The translations under genes were made by a program, and so were the position numbers. A DNA stretch of 64,000 bases from Poseidonocella pacifica (GTDB lineage Bacteria > Pseudomonadota > Alphaproteobacteria > Rhodobacterales > Rhodobacteraceae), in the NCBI RefSeq assembly GCF_900111875.1, contig NZ_FOJU01000003.1, positions 496,001 through 560,000 on the forward strand. Direction: 5' to 3'. Each line of letters begins with the position of its first letter. Position 1 is the stretch's first letter. Positions 8,010 to 16,426 of this stretch are shown piece by piece. A model generated the notes under the pieces. The model did not search any database. It was not told the origin of the DNA and saw only the letters and a list, made by a program, of their open reading frames with translations.

Positions 8010-9920
8010 ATGCCCATTTCCAGCAAACTCATCCCCCTCGCTGCTTTCATTCTCGCAGCATTGGTCGCTGTGGTCGGCGCCTCGTTCGCCGCGAACGTTG
8101 TGGAGGATGCCTCCGAGATCAATGTGCGTCAGGAATTCGACGAGAACGGTTTCGAGTGGGCGGAGGTCGAGGCAAGCGGTCTTCAGGTCATTCTGACCGG
8201 AACGGCCGAAACCGAAGCTGCACGATTCTCTGCGCTCTCCGCCGCAGGCCGCGTGGTCGATGCGGCCCGCGTCATCGACCGGATGGATGTGCGCGCCACC
8301 GCTGACATAGCAGCCCCGAAATTCTCGGTGGAGATGCTGCGGAACGAGGCGGGTATCTCCCTTATCGGATTGATCCCCGCGCAGACGGACCGAGAGGCAG
8401 TGATCGCGGATCTATCGGGCAAGGAACCGGTCAGCGACTTTCTGGAAACCGCCGATTACGACCTGCCCCGAAACTGGGAACCTGCCTTCGACTTTGCACT
8501 AGATGCACTCGCACTCCTGCCCCGTTCGAAGATCTCGGTGCGGGCCGGAGAGGTCGAAGTTACCGCCATTTCCGATTCTGCGGACCAGAAGACGAGCTGG
8601 GAATCGGAGCTTACGCGCAAATTGCCACGGGGCGTGGATCTCGCATTGGATATCTCCGCTCCGCGTCCGGTGATCACCCCCTTTACCCTCCGCTTCGTCA
8701 TCGATGATGCCGGCGCGCGATTCGACGCCTGCTCGGCCCATACCGAGACTGGGCGCGCGCGGATCCTCACGGCGGCTCGCAGCGCCGGCCTTCGGGACGG
8801 TGCGGACTGTACGCTCGGGCTTGGAGTTCCATCCCCGCAGTGGTCCGAGGCGGTCGCCACCGGGATCGCGGCATTGAACGAAATCGGAAGCGGGACGCTC
8901 ACCTTCTCCGATGCCGATGTCTCCCTCATCGTTCCGGCCGGTACATCGCGGGCCCTCTTTGACCGGGTGGCGGGCGATCTCGAAGCGGACTTGCCGGAGG
9001 TGTTCAGCCTGACCGCCGTGCTGCCCCCCGCGGCCGAAGACGCACCCGAAGGGCCGCCAGAACTGACCGTCACACGCTCCCCCGAAGGTCAGGTGCAAAT
9101 TCGTGGCCGACTGCGGGACGACATTGCCCGCAGTTCGACCGAGAGCATTGCCCGGTCCTACTTCGGAGCGGATGCCGTTTATATGGCCGCGCGGCTGGAT
9201 CAAACCCTTCCCGAAGGTTGGTCCCTGCGGGTGCTCGCCGGACTTGAGGCGTTTTCCGTGGTTGCCAATGGTGTGCTGCGGGTCACCCCCGAAACCGTGG
9301 AAGTACGCGGCAACACTGGCAACGCGGATGCCTCTGCTCAAATCGCGCGCATCCTCTCGGCGCAACTGGGTGACGGGATCGAATACGACATTGATGTGAC
9401 TTATGTCGAAGCGCTCGATCCCCTCGCTGCGCTGCCAACCCCGGAAGAGTGCATGGCCCGAATCAGCACGATCACGGCAGAATCAAAGATCACCTTCGAA
9501 CCCGGTTCCGCGACGGTCGATGGCGCCTCTCGCCCCACGCTCGACTCCATTGCCCAGGTCCTGAGCAATTGCGGTGACATCCCGATAGAGATCAGTGGCC
9601 ACACCGACAGCCAGGGCCGTGAGACCATGAACCAGCAACTCAGCCAGCAGCGCGCCGAATCCGTTCTGGCGGAATTGCGCGCGCGCCGCATTCCCACAAC
9701 CGGCTTCACCGCCGTGGGCTATGGCGAGGAGCAACCCATCGCGGATAACGACACCGCAGAGGGCCGCGAAGAGAACCGTCGCATCGAGTTCCGCCTGATT
9801 GACGATCACGATGGTCATTCGGACCTTGATCATGAGGGCCATTCGGGGGAAACAGACGCCGCGCAGGAAGAGGCGCAAGAAACAGACGTCGAGGGACAAC
9901 AGACGGATGAGCCGGACTGA
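8010..9920 (+). CDS. OmpA-family protein with long N-terminal region and His/Asp-rich tail
   Basis: Envelope protein of 636 residues. Residues 7-28 are a signal peptide or anchor (AAFILAALVAVVGASFAA). About residues 35-480 consist of repeated alpha/beta units reminiscent of BON domains (recurring ILTGTAETE and VQIRGRLRDD-like strands). The C-terminal OmpA domain (about 485-605) has the peptidoglycan-binding features SGHTDSQG, NQQLSQQRAESV and NRRIEFRL. The last 30 residues are rich in His, Asp and Glu (DDHDGHSDLDHEGHSGE), a possible metal-binding tail. It overlaps the next gene by 14 bp. Predicted to tie an envelope complex to the cell wall; exact role unknown. Confidence 0.85.
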   Translation: MPISSKLIPLAAFILAALVAVVGASFAANVVEDASEINVRQEFDENGFEWAEVEASGLQVILTGTAETEAARFSALSAAGRVVDAARVIDRMDVRATADIAAPKFSVEMLRNEAGISLIGLIPAQTDREAVIADLSGKEPVSDFLETADYDLPRNWEPAFDFALDALALLPRSKISVRAGEVEVTAISDSADQKTSWESELTRKLPRGVDLALDISAPRPVITPFTLRFVIDDAGARFDACSAHTETGRARILTAARSAGLRDGADCTLGLGVPSPQWSEAVATGIAALNEIGSGTLTFSDADVSLIVPAGTSRALFDRVAGDLEADLPEVFSLTAVLPPAAEDAPEGPPELTVTRSPEGQVQIRGRLRDDIARSSTESIARSYFGADAVYMAARLDQTLPEGWSLRVLAGLEAFSVVANGVLRVTPETVEVRGNTGNADASAQIARILSAQLGDGIEYDIDVTYVEALDPLAALPTPEECMARISTITAESKITFEPGSATVDGASRPTLDSIAQVLSNCGDIPIEISGHTDSQGRETMNQQLSQQRAESVLAELRARRIPTTGFTAVGYGEEQPIADNDTAEGREENRRIEFRLIDDHDGHSDLDHEGHSGETDAAQEEAQETDVEGQQTDEPD

Positions 9921-10233
9921 ACTGATCATGGCAACGGCAGTGGTGCTGTTCATCGCTTTTGCGCTTGGCTGGTTCGCCCACTGGATGATCCATCGGTTCA
10001 CCCGCATTTCCAAGACGGACCTGAATGAACTGGAGCGGATGGCTCAGGAGCTTCACGAAGCAGAAGAAACCCGCGATCAGGCGATCACCTATCTTCAGCA
10101 GCGCGAAGCCGAGCTTACCAACCAGCTAAGTCAGACTGAGGCAGAGCTTGCCGCGACGATGGACGGGCTTCGCGAAGCGCGCCATGAGACCGAAGAGTTG
10201 CGCAAGCAACTGAACGGCCTCAACCATTACTGA
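9907..10233 (+). CDS. Small membrane-anchored coiled-coil protein
   Basis: Protein of 108 residues with one N-terminal membrane helix (about 5-25, TELIMATAVVLFIAFALGWF) and a heptad-rich, charged region for the rest (ERMAQELHEAEETRDQ, REAELTNQLSQTEAEL), predicted to form a coiled coil. The ATG at 9907 is chosen because it lies just before the helix; it overlaps the OmpA-family gene by 14 bp, so the two are coupled and probably act together in the envelope. No enzyme motif is visible. Confidence 0.8.
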   Translation: MSRTELIMATAVVLFIAFALGWFAHWMIHRFTRISKTDLNELERMAQELHEAEETRDQAITYLQQREAELTNQLSQTEAELAATMDGLREARHETEELRKQLNGLNHY

Positions 10234-10236
10234 CGC

Positions 10237-10875
10237 TCAGTCAGGCTCGAACTGACGCAGAACTTCTTCCAGCAGCGCGTGGATTTCGGCATGGGCCGGT
10301 CCTTTGGGCGACTCGAGCACCCCGCGCCCCTGACCAAGGGTCTGGGCATAGACAACACGGTTGGCGATCGGCGTCTGTAGAACGTCCGCCTCCATCTCGC
10401 TTGCCTTTTGCGCCACTTCAGCGGCGAGTTTCGTGCCGGGCCGGGCGCGGGTCATGACCACACGGGCGGGCACCTTCTCTCGCTTCGCGAGGTCCAGCAC
10501 GCCCTCGGTCGCCCAGAGATCGACATGGCTCGAGGCAACCGGCACCAGAACGAGATGCGCCGGGCGGAGCGCCGGGCGAAGATCACTATCGGCCTTGGGC
10601 GGCGTGTCTATCAGGACAACGTCATAATCCCGCGCGAGCTTGCCAGTCTCATACCCCACCCCCCAGGCGGATGCGGTGGAAAACTCCATCCCCGGCTCAC
10701 CGTCGGTATTTTCCACCCGGGTCATGAACCATCGCCCGAGTGAGCCCTGCGGATCGGTGTCGATCAGCGCCACCCGCTTGCCAGCCTGCGAAAGGGCCAC
10801 AGCGAGGTTGACGGCCAGCGTTGTCTTGCCGGCCCCGCCCTTTTGCTGCGCGATTGTGATGATGATACCGCTCAT
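10237..10875 (-). CDS. Orphan ParA-family ATPase
   Basis: MinD/ParA-type P-loop ATPase of 212 residues. The deviant Walker A motif QKGGAGKTT is at about residues 10-18, switch [12 protein letters not shown] near 39, and Walker [12 protein letters not shown] near 85. The start at ATG 10875 gives [10 protein letters not shown] directly before the P-loop. There is no parB or recognisable centromere-like repeat beside it, so chromosome or plasmid segregation by a standard pair is unlikely; positioning of some other cargo is possible. It converges on the coiled-coil gene with a 3 bp gap and is divergent from the permease gene. Confidence 0.88.
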   Translation of the reverse strand: MSGIIITIAQQKGGAGKTTLAVNLAVALSQAGKRVALIDTDPQGSLGRWFMTRVENTDGEPGMEFSTASAWGVGYETGKLARDYDVVLIDTPPKADSDLRPALRPAHLVLVPVASSHVDLWATEGVLDLAKREKVPARVVMTRARPGTKLAAEVAQKASEMEADVLQTPIANRVVYAQTLGQGRGVLESPKGPAHAEIHALLEEVLRQFEPD

Positions 10876-11012
10876 ATGTGCCCCGCGCGCGTTTCTGCGA
10901 CGCAGCGTAGCCGATTTACCCCATCCCTGCCAAGTGCTGCGATCATGGCCGCCAAGGCTTGCAACCGCGCCCCGTTTCAGGGACTTTGAACACCGGCAAG
11001 GGGCATTCATTT

Positions 11013-12077
11013 ATGGCATTACCGGTCAGGGATCAGTTCAAGTACTGGGGCATCGCAACCGCGGTGGTCCTCGCGACGCTTTGGTTTTTGGGCGATGTGC
11101 TGCTGCCCTTCATCCTCGGCGGGGGGATCGCCTATTTCCTCGACCCGCTTGCCGACCGGCTTGAGCGGCTTGGTCTCTCACGGGTGGCGGCAACGGTGCT
11201 GATTTCCTTCGGCGCGCTCGTCATCTTCGTGCTCATGGCGCTTACGGTGGTTCCGCTGATGCGCGATCAGGCGGTGCAACTCATCGACACGGTCCCCACC
11301 CTCTTCGAAGGCGTGCCAACCTTCCTGACCGAACGCTTCCCGGACCTTGTCGAAGAGGACAGCATCCTGCGCCGCTCGCTGGACTCCATCGGTCAGACCA
11401 TCCGCGAACGGGGCGGCGAGCTTTTCCAGACGGTCCTGAGTTCCGCAGCCTCCATCATCAACATCGCAATGCTGTTCGTCATCGTGCCCGTAGTTGCGTT
11501 TTACCTGTTGCTCGACTGGGATCGCATGGTGGCCAAGATCGACACCTTGCTGCCACGTGATCACGCGCCAACCATTCGCTATCTCGCCAAGCGGATCGAC
11601 GAGACGATCGCGGGTTTCGTGCGTGGCATGGGGACAGTCTGTCTGATTCTCGGCACCTACTACGCGGTCTCCTTGATGCTCGTCGGCCTACAATTCGGGT
11701 TGGTGGTGGGCGTGATTGCAGGATTACTGACCTTCATCCCGTACGTCGGGGCGCTTGTCGGCGGGGTGCTGGCCATCGGCCTTGCGCTCTTCCAGTTCTG
11801 GGGCGACTGGGTCTGGGTCATCGCGGTCTGGCTCATCTTCCAATCCGGTCAGTTCATCGAAGGCAACATCCTCACCCCGAAACTCGTCGGGAATTCCGTG
11901 GGGCTGCACCCTGTCTGGCTCCTTCTGGCACTATCCGTTTTCGGGGCGATATTCGGTTTCGTCGGGCTTCTGGTCGCTGTGCCCGTTGCGGCGGCAATCG
12001 GTGTACTTGTCCGCTTCGCCGCTGATAAATATCGCCACAGCCTACTCTATCGTGGGTTGGAAAGGGACGATATCTGA
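11013..12077 (+). CDS. AI-2E/PerM-family transporter
   Basis: Polytopic inner-membrane protein of 354 residues in the family named after the AI-2 exporter TqsA and the permease PerM. It shows the typical layout: two N-terminal helices with the conserved PFILGGGIAYFLDP stretch near residue 28, a central amphipathic region, and C-terminal helices with IPYVGALVGG and QFIEGNILTPKLVG, both diagnostic. Substrate cannot be told from sequence. ATG 11013 is used. The stop codon abuts the hdaA-like start with no spacing, implying co-translation; this permease-hdaA order is common in alphaproteobacteria. Confidence 0.9.
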   Translation: MALPVRDQFKYWGIATAVVLATLWFLGDVLLPFILGGGIAYFLDPLADRLERLGLSRVAATVLISFGALVIFVLMALTVVPLMRDQAVQLIDTVPTLFEGVPTFLTERFPDLVEEDSILRRSLDSIGQTIRERGGELFQTVLSSAASIINIAMLFVIVPVVAFYLLLDWDRMVAKIDTLLPRDHAPTIRYLAKRIDETIAGFVRGMGTVCLILGTYYAVSLMLVGLQFGLVVGVIAGLLTFIPYVGALVGGVLAIGLALFQFWGDWVWVIAVWLIFQSGQFIEGNILTPKLVGNSVGLHPVWLLLALSVFGAIFGFVGLLVAVPVAAAIGVLVRFAADKYRHSLLYRGLERDDI

Positions 12078-12773
12078 ATGGCCGAACAACTGCGCTTTGA
12101 TCTCGAGGTCCGACCGGCCCTCGGGCGAGAAGACTTCTTTATCTCTCCTGCAAACGCCGTCGCTGTGGCGAGCGTTGAGGGGTGGCGCGACTGGCCGGGA
12201 CGCAAGCTGCTCCTTATAGGTCCCGAAGGCGCGGGAAAGACCCATCTGGTTCACGTCTGGGCCGCGCAAACGGGCGCACGGATCGTCAGGGCAAAGGATC
12301 TGGAGGCAGAGCGTATCGACACGCTCGCCGCTGGTCCCGTCGCGGTCGAAGACGTTCCCGATATCGCTGGCCAGAGCGCCGCCGAAGACGCGCTTTTCCA
12401 CCTGCACAATCTGGCGCTGGCCGAAGGGCACGCGCTTCTCCTGACCGCCAACCGCCCGGCGCAGGACTGGCGCCTTTCGCTTCCCGATCTGGCCAGCCGG
12501 ATGCAAGCCACACCGGCTGCGATGCTTGCCCCTCCGGATGATGCACTTCTCGCGGCGATCCTCATGAAGCTGTTCGGCGACCGACAGATCAATCCCGCCG
12601 AGGGCACGATCCCCTTCCTCCTTCGACGGATCGAGCGCAGCTTTGCCGCCGCCGCGCATATCGTCGAGGCTCTGGACGAGGCCGCCCTCGCACAGCAACG
12701 ACCCGTCGGCCGCGCGCTGGCGCGGGACTTGCTTCAGGACGGCGGACTGGACAGAGATCGACCAGATGGTTGA
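12078..12773 (+). CDS. hdaA: DnaA-homologue regulator HdaA
   Basis: AAA+ protein of 231 residues related to domain III of DnaA, without the DNA-binding helix-turn-helix. Walker A is GPEGAGKTH near residue 48 and the Walker B region VAVEDVPDI near 89. In Caulobacter and E. coli Hda acts with the sliding clamp to promote ATP hydrolysis by DnaA and prevent re-initiation. The N-terminal QLRFDLEVRP stretch fits the clamp-binding QLxLxL-type motif (QLRFDL). It sits directly after the permease gene and 51 bp before ppk. Confidence 0.88.
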   Translation: MAEQLRFDLEVRPALGREDFFISPANAVAVASVEGWRDWPGRKLLLIGPEGAGKTHLVHVWAAQTGARIVRAKDLEAERIDTLAAGPVAVEDVPDIAGQSAAEDALFHLHNLALAEGHALLLTANRPAQDWRLSLPDLASRMQATPAAMLAPPDDALLAAILMKLFGDRQINPAEGTIPFLLRRIERSFAAAAHIVEALDEAALAQQRPVGRALARDLLQDGGLDRDRPDG

Positions 12774-12824
12774 TACTTCGGCGTCTGTCACACATCCGTC
12801 ACAAGCCCCGCGCATAAGGCCCTC

Positions 12825-14999
12825 ATGACAAACGCCGATTTCCTCAAAGCCCCGTTCCCAGAACCCATCGACATGCCCGAGGTCACCCCGGATGGGCCGG
12901 AGCGGTTCTGTAATCGCGAGCTGAGTTGGCTCGGCTTCAATTGGCGCGTTCTGGAGGAATCGGAAAACCCGCGGGTTCCATTGATGGAACGGGTTCGCTT
13001 CGTGTCGATCTCTGCTGCCAATCTCGATGAGTTCTTTACCGTCCGTGTCGCCGGTCTTCGGGAACTGGCCCACGCAGGCAATACGACGCCCTCGATTGAT
13101 GGCCGCACCCCCGCGCAGCAGTTGGTTCTGATCAATGCAGAAGCGCGTCGCCTCATGCTGCGCCAACAAGAAATGCTTGATCGGCTCATCTCCGAGATGG
13201 CCGAAGCCAAGATACATATCCTGAAGCGCGAGGAATTGACGGATGCGGACAGGACGCATCTCAACGACGTGTTCCTCAATGGAGTGTTTCCGGTTCTCTC
13301 GCCGCTCGCAATCGACCCGGCGCATCCGTTCCCCTTCATTCCCAACACCGGCTTTGCCCTCGCGCTTCAGCTTGAGCGCCGCAAGGACAAGCGGTCGTTG
13401 CAGGCACTGCTGCCCATCCCGGCCCAGATCAACCGCTTCCTCAAGCTGCCCTCGGGGCCTGACGAGCGGCGGTATCTGCCGCTGGAGGAATTGCTGCTCG
13501 AACACATCACCAGCCTCTTTCCCGGCTACAAACTGCTCACTCATTGCGGTTTCCGGGTGTTGCGCGACAGCGATTTGGAAGTTGAAGAAGAAGCCGAAGA
13601 TCTCGTGCGTGAATTCGAGACCGCCCTCAAGCGACGTCGTCGTGGCGAAGTGGTGCGCATGAAGATAAGCGCTGGCGCCCCGGAAAAGCTCAAGTCCGTC
13701 ATTATGAACGAGTTGCACGTGGGTGACGACGAAGTGGTCGAGATGGACGGGATGATCGGGATCTCCGACATCTCGGAACTGGTGTCAGACGCACCCTCTG
13801 ACCTTCTGTGGCCAAGCTTTACACCGCGCGTCCCCGAACGGGTGCAGGATCACGATGGCGACATGTTCGCCGCGATCAAGCAGAAGGACATGCTGCTGCA
13901 CCACCCCTATGAGACCTTCGATATGGTGGTGCGGTTCCTCCAGCAAGCCGCGCATGATCCCAATGTGGTGGCGATCAAGCAGACGCTTTACCGGACCTCC
14001 AAGAACTCCCCGATCGTGGAGGCGCTTTGCGAGGCTGCGGAAGAGGGCAAATCCGTCACCGCGCTGATCGAGCTAAAGGCGCGTTTCGATGAGGCGGCCA
14101 ACATTCGGCAGTCACGGCGGCTGGAACGGGCGGGCGCGCATGTGGTGTATGGGTTCGTCGATCTGAAGACCCACGCCAAGATCAGCACCGTCGTCCGGCG
14201 CGAGGGCGAAAAGCTCGTCACCTACACCCACTATGGCACCGGAAATTACCACCCGATCACGGCCAAGATCTATACCGACCTCAGCTTTTTCACCTGCGAT
14301 GAAAAGCTCGGGAGGGATGCGACCAAGGTGTTCAACTATGTCTCGGGCTATGCGCAACCCGACAGTCTGGAAAACCTCGCGATTTCTCCCATTTCGCTCA
14401 AACCTCGACTGCTGGAGATGATTCAGCGGGAGATTGCCTTTGCCAAGGCCGGCAAACCTGCTGAAATCTGGGCCAAGATGAACTCCCTTATCGAACGCGA
14501 GGTCATGGACGCGCTCTATGAAGCAAGCCGTGCGGGGGTAAAGATCAGTATCGTGGTGCGCGGCATTTGTGGTTTGCGCCCCGGCGTGAAGGGATTGAGT
14601 GAAAACATTCGCGTCAAATCGATCATCGGCCGCTTCCTCGAGCATTCTCGCATCGTTTGTTTCGGCAATGGTCACGGGCTTCCATCCAAAAAGGCCCGCG
14701 TCTACATCAGTTCCGCCGACTGGATGGGGCGCAATCTTAACCGGCGGGTGGAAACATTGGTGGAGATTGAAAACCCCACGGTGAAGGCGCAAATCGTCAG
14801 CCAGATCATGGCCGCGAACCTCGCCGATGTGGCGCAGAGCTGGATCATGGCACCGGATGGGCATTTCGCCCGCGCCGAAGTGCCCGAAGGCAGCTTTGCC
14901 TTCAATTGCCACCGGTTCTTCATGGAAAACCCATCGCTCTCGGGGCGCGGCTCCGCCGGCGCGGCAGACGTCCCCAAGCTCACCCACGCCGACGATTGA
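12825..14999 (+). CDS. ppk: Polyphosphate kinase 1
   Basis: Reversibly polymerises the ATP terminal phosphate into polyphosphate. The 724-residue protein is full length. The N-terminal domain begins with RFCNRELSWLGFNWRVLEE; the catalytic region includes TYTHYGTGNYHPITAKIYTD, with the phospho-histidine in GNYH (near residue 475), and the second HKD-like region SSADWMGRNLNRRVE. No exopolyphosphatase (ppx) gene follows, unlike in many proteobacteria; an aminotransferase gene lies downstream instead. Confidence 0.97.
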   Translation: MTNADFLKAPFPEPIDMPEVTPDGPERFCNRELSWLGFNWRVLEESENPRVPLMERVRFVSISAANLDEFFTVRVAGLRELAHAGNTTPSIDGRTPAQQLVLINAEARRLMLRQQEMLDRLISEMAEAKIHILKREELTDADRTHLNDVFLNGVFPVLSPLAIDPAHPFPFIPNTGFALALQLERRKDKRSLQALLPIPAQINRFLKLPSGPDERRYLPLEELLLEHITSLFPGYKLLTHCGFRVLRDSDLEVEEEAEDLVREFETALKRRRRGEVVRMKISAGAPEKLKSVIMNELHVGDDEVVEMDGMIGISDISELVSDAPSDLLWPSFTPRVPERVQDHDGDMFAAIKQKDMLLHHPYETFDMVVRFLQQAAHDPNVVAIKQTLYRTSKNSPIVEALCEAAEEGKSVTALIELKARFDEAANIRQSRRLERAGAHVVYGFVDLKTHAKISTVVRREGEKLVTYTHYGTGNYHPITAKIYTDLSFFTCDEKLGRDATKVFNYVSGYAQPDSLENLAISPISLKPRLLEMIQREIAFAKAGKPAEIWAKMNSLIEREVMDALYEASRAGVKISIVVRGICGLRPGVKGLSENIRVKSIIGRFLEHSRIVCFGNGHGLPSKKARVYISSADWMGRNLNRRVETLVEIENPTVKAQIVSQIMAANLADVAQSWIMAPDGHFARAEVPEGSFAFNCHRFFMENPSLSGRGSAGAADVPKLTHADD

Positions 15000-15076
15000 G
15001 GCCTATCGGCACGAAGCGCCATTCGGAATTGGCTCCCCACCTTGTCGCCCGCGGTGCCGGTCGCTAAGCCTTGGGC

Positions 15077-16183
15077 ATGACACGCGCTCGCTTTACCCCC
15101 CTCATTGCTTCCTTGCCCTCGACCGTTCCCTTCGTGGGCCCTGAAACGCTGCAACGTGATCGCGGTGCGGACTTCGTCGCTCGGCTCGGGGCCAACGAAT
15201 CCGCTTTTGGCCCTTCTCCGCGCGCGGTTGAGGCCATGCGCGAGGCGGATGCGGAAATCTGGAAATACGGTGATTCCAGCAGTCACGACCTACGGCACGC
15301 CTTGGCGCAGAAGTACGGCTGTCCGGCGGATTGCGTGATTGTTGGGGAGGGGATCGACGGGTTGCTTGGCAATCTTGTCCGGCTCACGGTCGCCACGGGG
15401 GATGCGGTCGTGACCTCCGAGGGTGCCTATCCCACGTTCAACTATCACGTGGCCGGCTGCGGCGGCACGCTGCACAAGGTGCCATATCGGGACGATCACG
15501 AAGACCTCGCCGGGCTCCTCCGAATGGCTGCCGATTGCAATGCCAAGCTTGTCTACTTCGCCAATCCCGACAACCCGATGGGCAGTTGGCATTCAGGGGC
15601 ATCAATCGCGGCTGCGTTAGAGGATCTGCCAGAGGGCGCGTTGCTCGTTCTTGATGAAGCCTATCTGGAATTCGCCCCGGCAGGAACCGAAGTGCCCCTT
15701 CCGCTGGACGATCCGCGCATCATCCGGCTGCGGACCTTTTCCAAGGCCTATGGCCTCGCCGGAGCGCGGGTTGGCTACGCCCTTGCCCACCCGGATCTGA
15801 TCGCCGCGTTCGATAAGGTCCGAAATCACTTCGGCATGAATCGCTCAGCCCAGATCGCAGCGCTCGCCGCCCTGCGGGACGAGGAATGGCTTGCAAAGGT
15901 GCAAGGCAAGGTCAAAGCCGCGCGCAACCGCGTCGGTGAAATTGCGAGAGAGAACGGTCTCCTGCCCCTCCCGTCGGCGACAAACTTCGTCGCTGTCGAT
16001 TGCCGCCGTGACGGAGAGTTTGCCCGCGCCCTTCTCTCCGCGCTGCTGGAGCAAGGCGTTTTCCTGCGTATGCCGGCCCCGCCCCCCCTTGATCGATGCA
16101 TCCGCATTTCCTGCGGCCTGCCCGCAGAACTTGATGCGTTGGCCGGGGCCCTCCCGAAGGCTCTTCGACACGTCACGAGATGA
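15077..16183 (+). CDS. HisC-like PLP-dependent aminotransferase
   Basis: Fold-type I aminotransferase of 368 residues, closest in pattern to histidinol-phosphate aminotransferase. It has LGANESAFGPSP near residue 40, YPTFNYHVAGCGG, FANPDNPMGSW, and the PLP lysine in FSKAYGLAGARVGYA near 218. The C-terminal RISCGLP motif contacts the substrate carboxylate. Because it is far from any his gene, it may act on another substrate such as phenylalanine or a threonine phosphate. ATG 15077 is preferred to the TTG six bases upstream. A small membrane protein gene follows. Confidence 0.88.
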   Translation: MTRARFTPLIASLPSTVPFVGPETLQRDRGADFVARLGANESAFGPSPRAVEAMREADAEIWKYGDSSSHDLRHALAQKYGCPADCVIVGEGIDGLLGNLVRLTVATGDAVVTSEGAYPTFNYHVAGCGGTLHKVPYRDDHEDLAGLLRMAADCNAKLVYFANPDNPMGSWHSGASIAAALEDLPEGALLVLDEAYLEFAPAGTEVPLPLDDPRIIRLRTFSKAYGLAGARVGYALAHPDLIAAFDKVRNHFGMNRSAQIAALAALRDEEWLAKVQGKVKAARNRVGEIARENGLLPLPSATNFVAVDCRRDGEFARALLSALLEQGVFLRMPAPPPLDRCIRISCGLPAELDALAGALPKALRHVTR

Positions 16184-16234
16184 CAAACCTGAAATTCAGA
16201 CTACACTTCTTGCCAAGCTGAAGTGGAGTCGCCC

Positions 16235-16426
16235 ATGCAGGACCCTGTCCGACAGCCCGCCCCGGATTACACCAACGCGGCCCTGACGATGGCCTTCATC
16301 AATTTGCTGTGGTTTTTCGTCTTTCTCTGGTCATCCTTTGGCTTTGCATCGGTGCTACTCACAGCATTGCTTCTGCATCGCGGTATTTCCTGGCTCGACC
16401 TGCGCCGGAGACGTACCAGCCGCTGA
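16235..16426 (+). CDS. Small hypothetical membrane protein
   Basis: Product of 63 residues: a short polar N-terminus (MQDPVRQPAPDYTNAAL), a 35-residue hydrophobic region forming one long or two short helices (AFINLLWFFVFLWSSFGF, then VLLTALLLHRG), and a basic tail ending RRRRTSR. It begins 51 bp after the aminotransferase stop on the same strand. Its last 72 bp overlap antisense with the end of the serine-glyoxylate aminotransferase gene. Positive-inside charge and hydrophobic design argue for a real protein; I do not recognise the family. Confidence 0.6.
   Translation: MQDPVRQPAPDYTNAALTMAFINLLWFFVFLWSSFGFASVLLTALLLHRGISWLDLRRRRTSR

Noticed and set aside
12042-13718. 558-codon minus-strand frame opposite hdaA and ppk.
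   Set aside because: Shadow of two well-identified genes.
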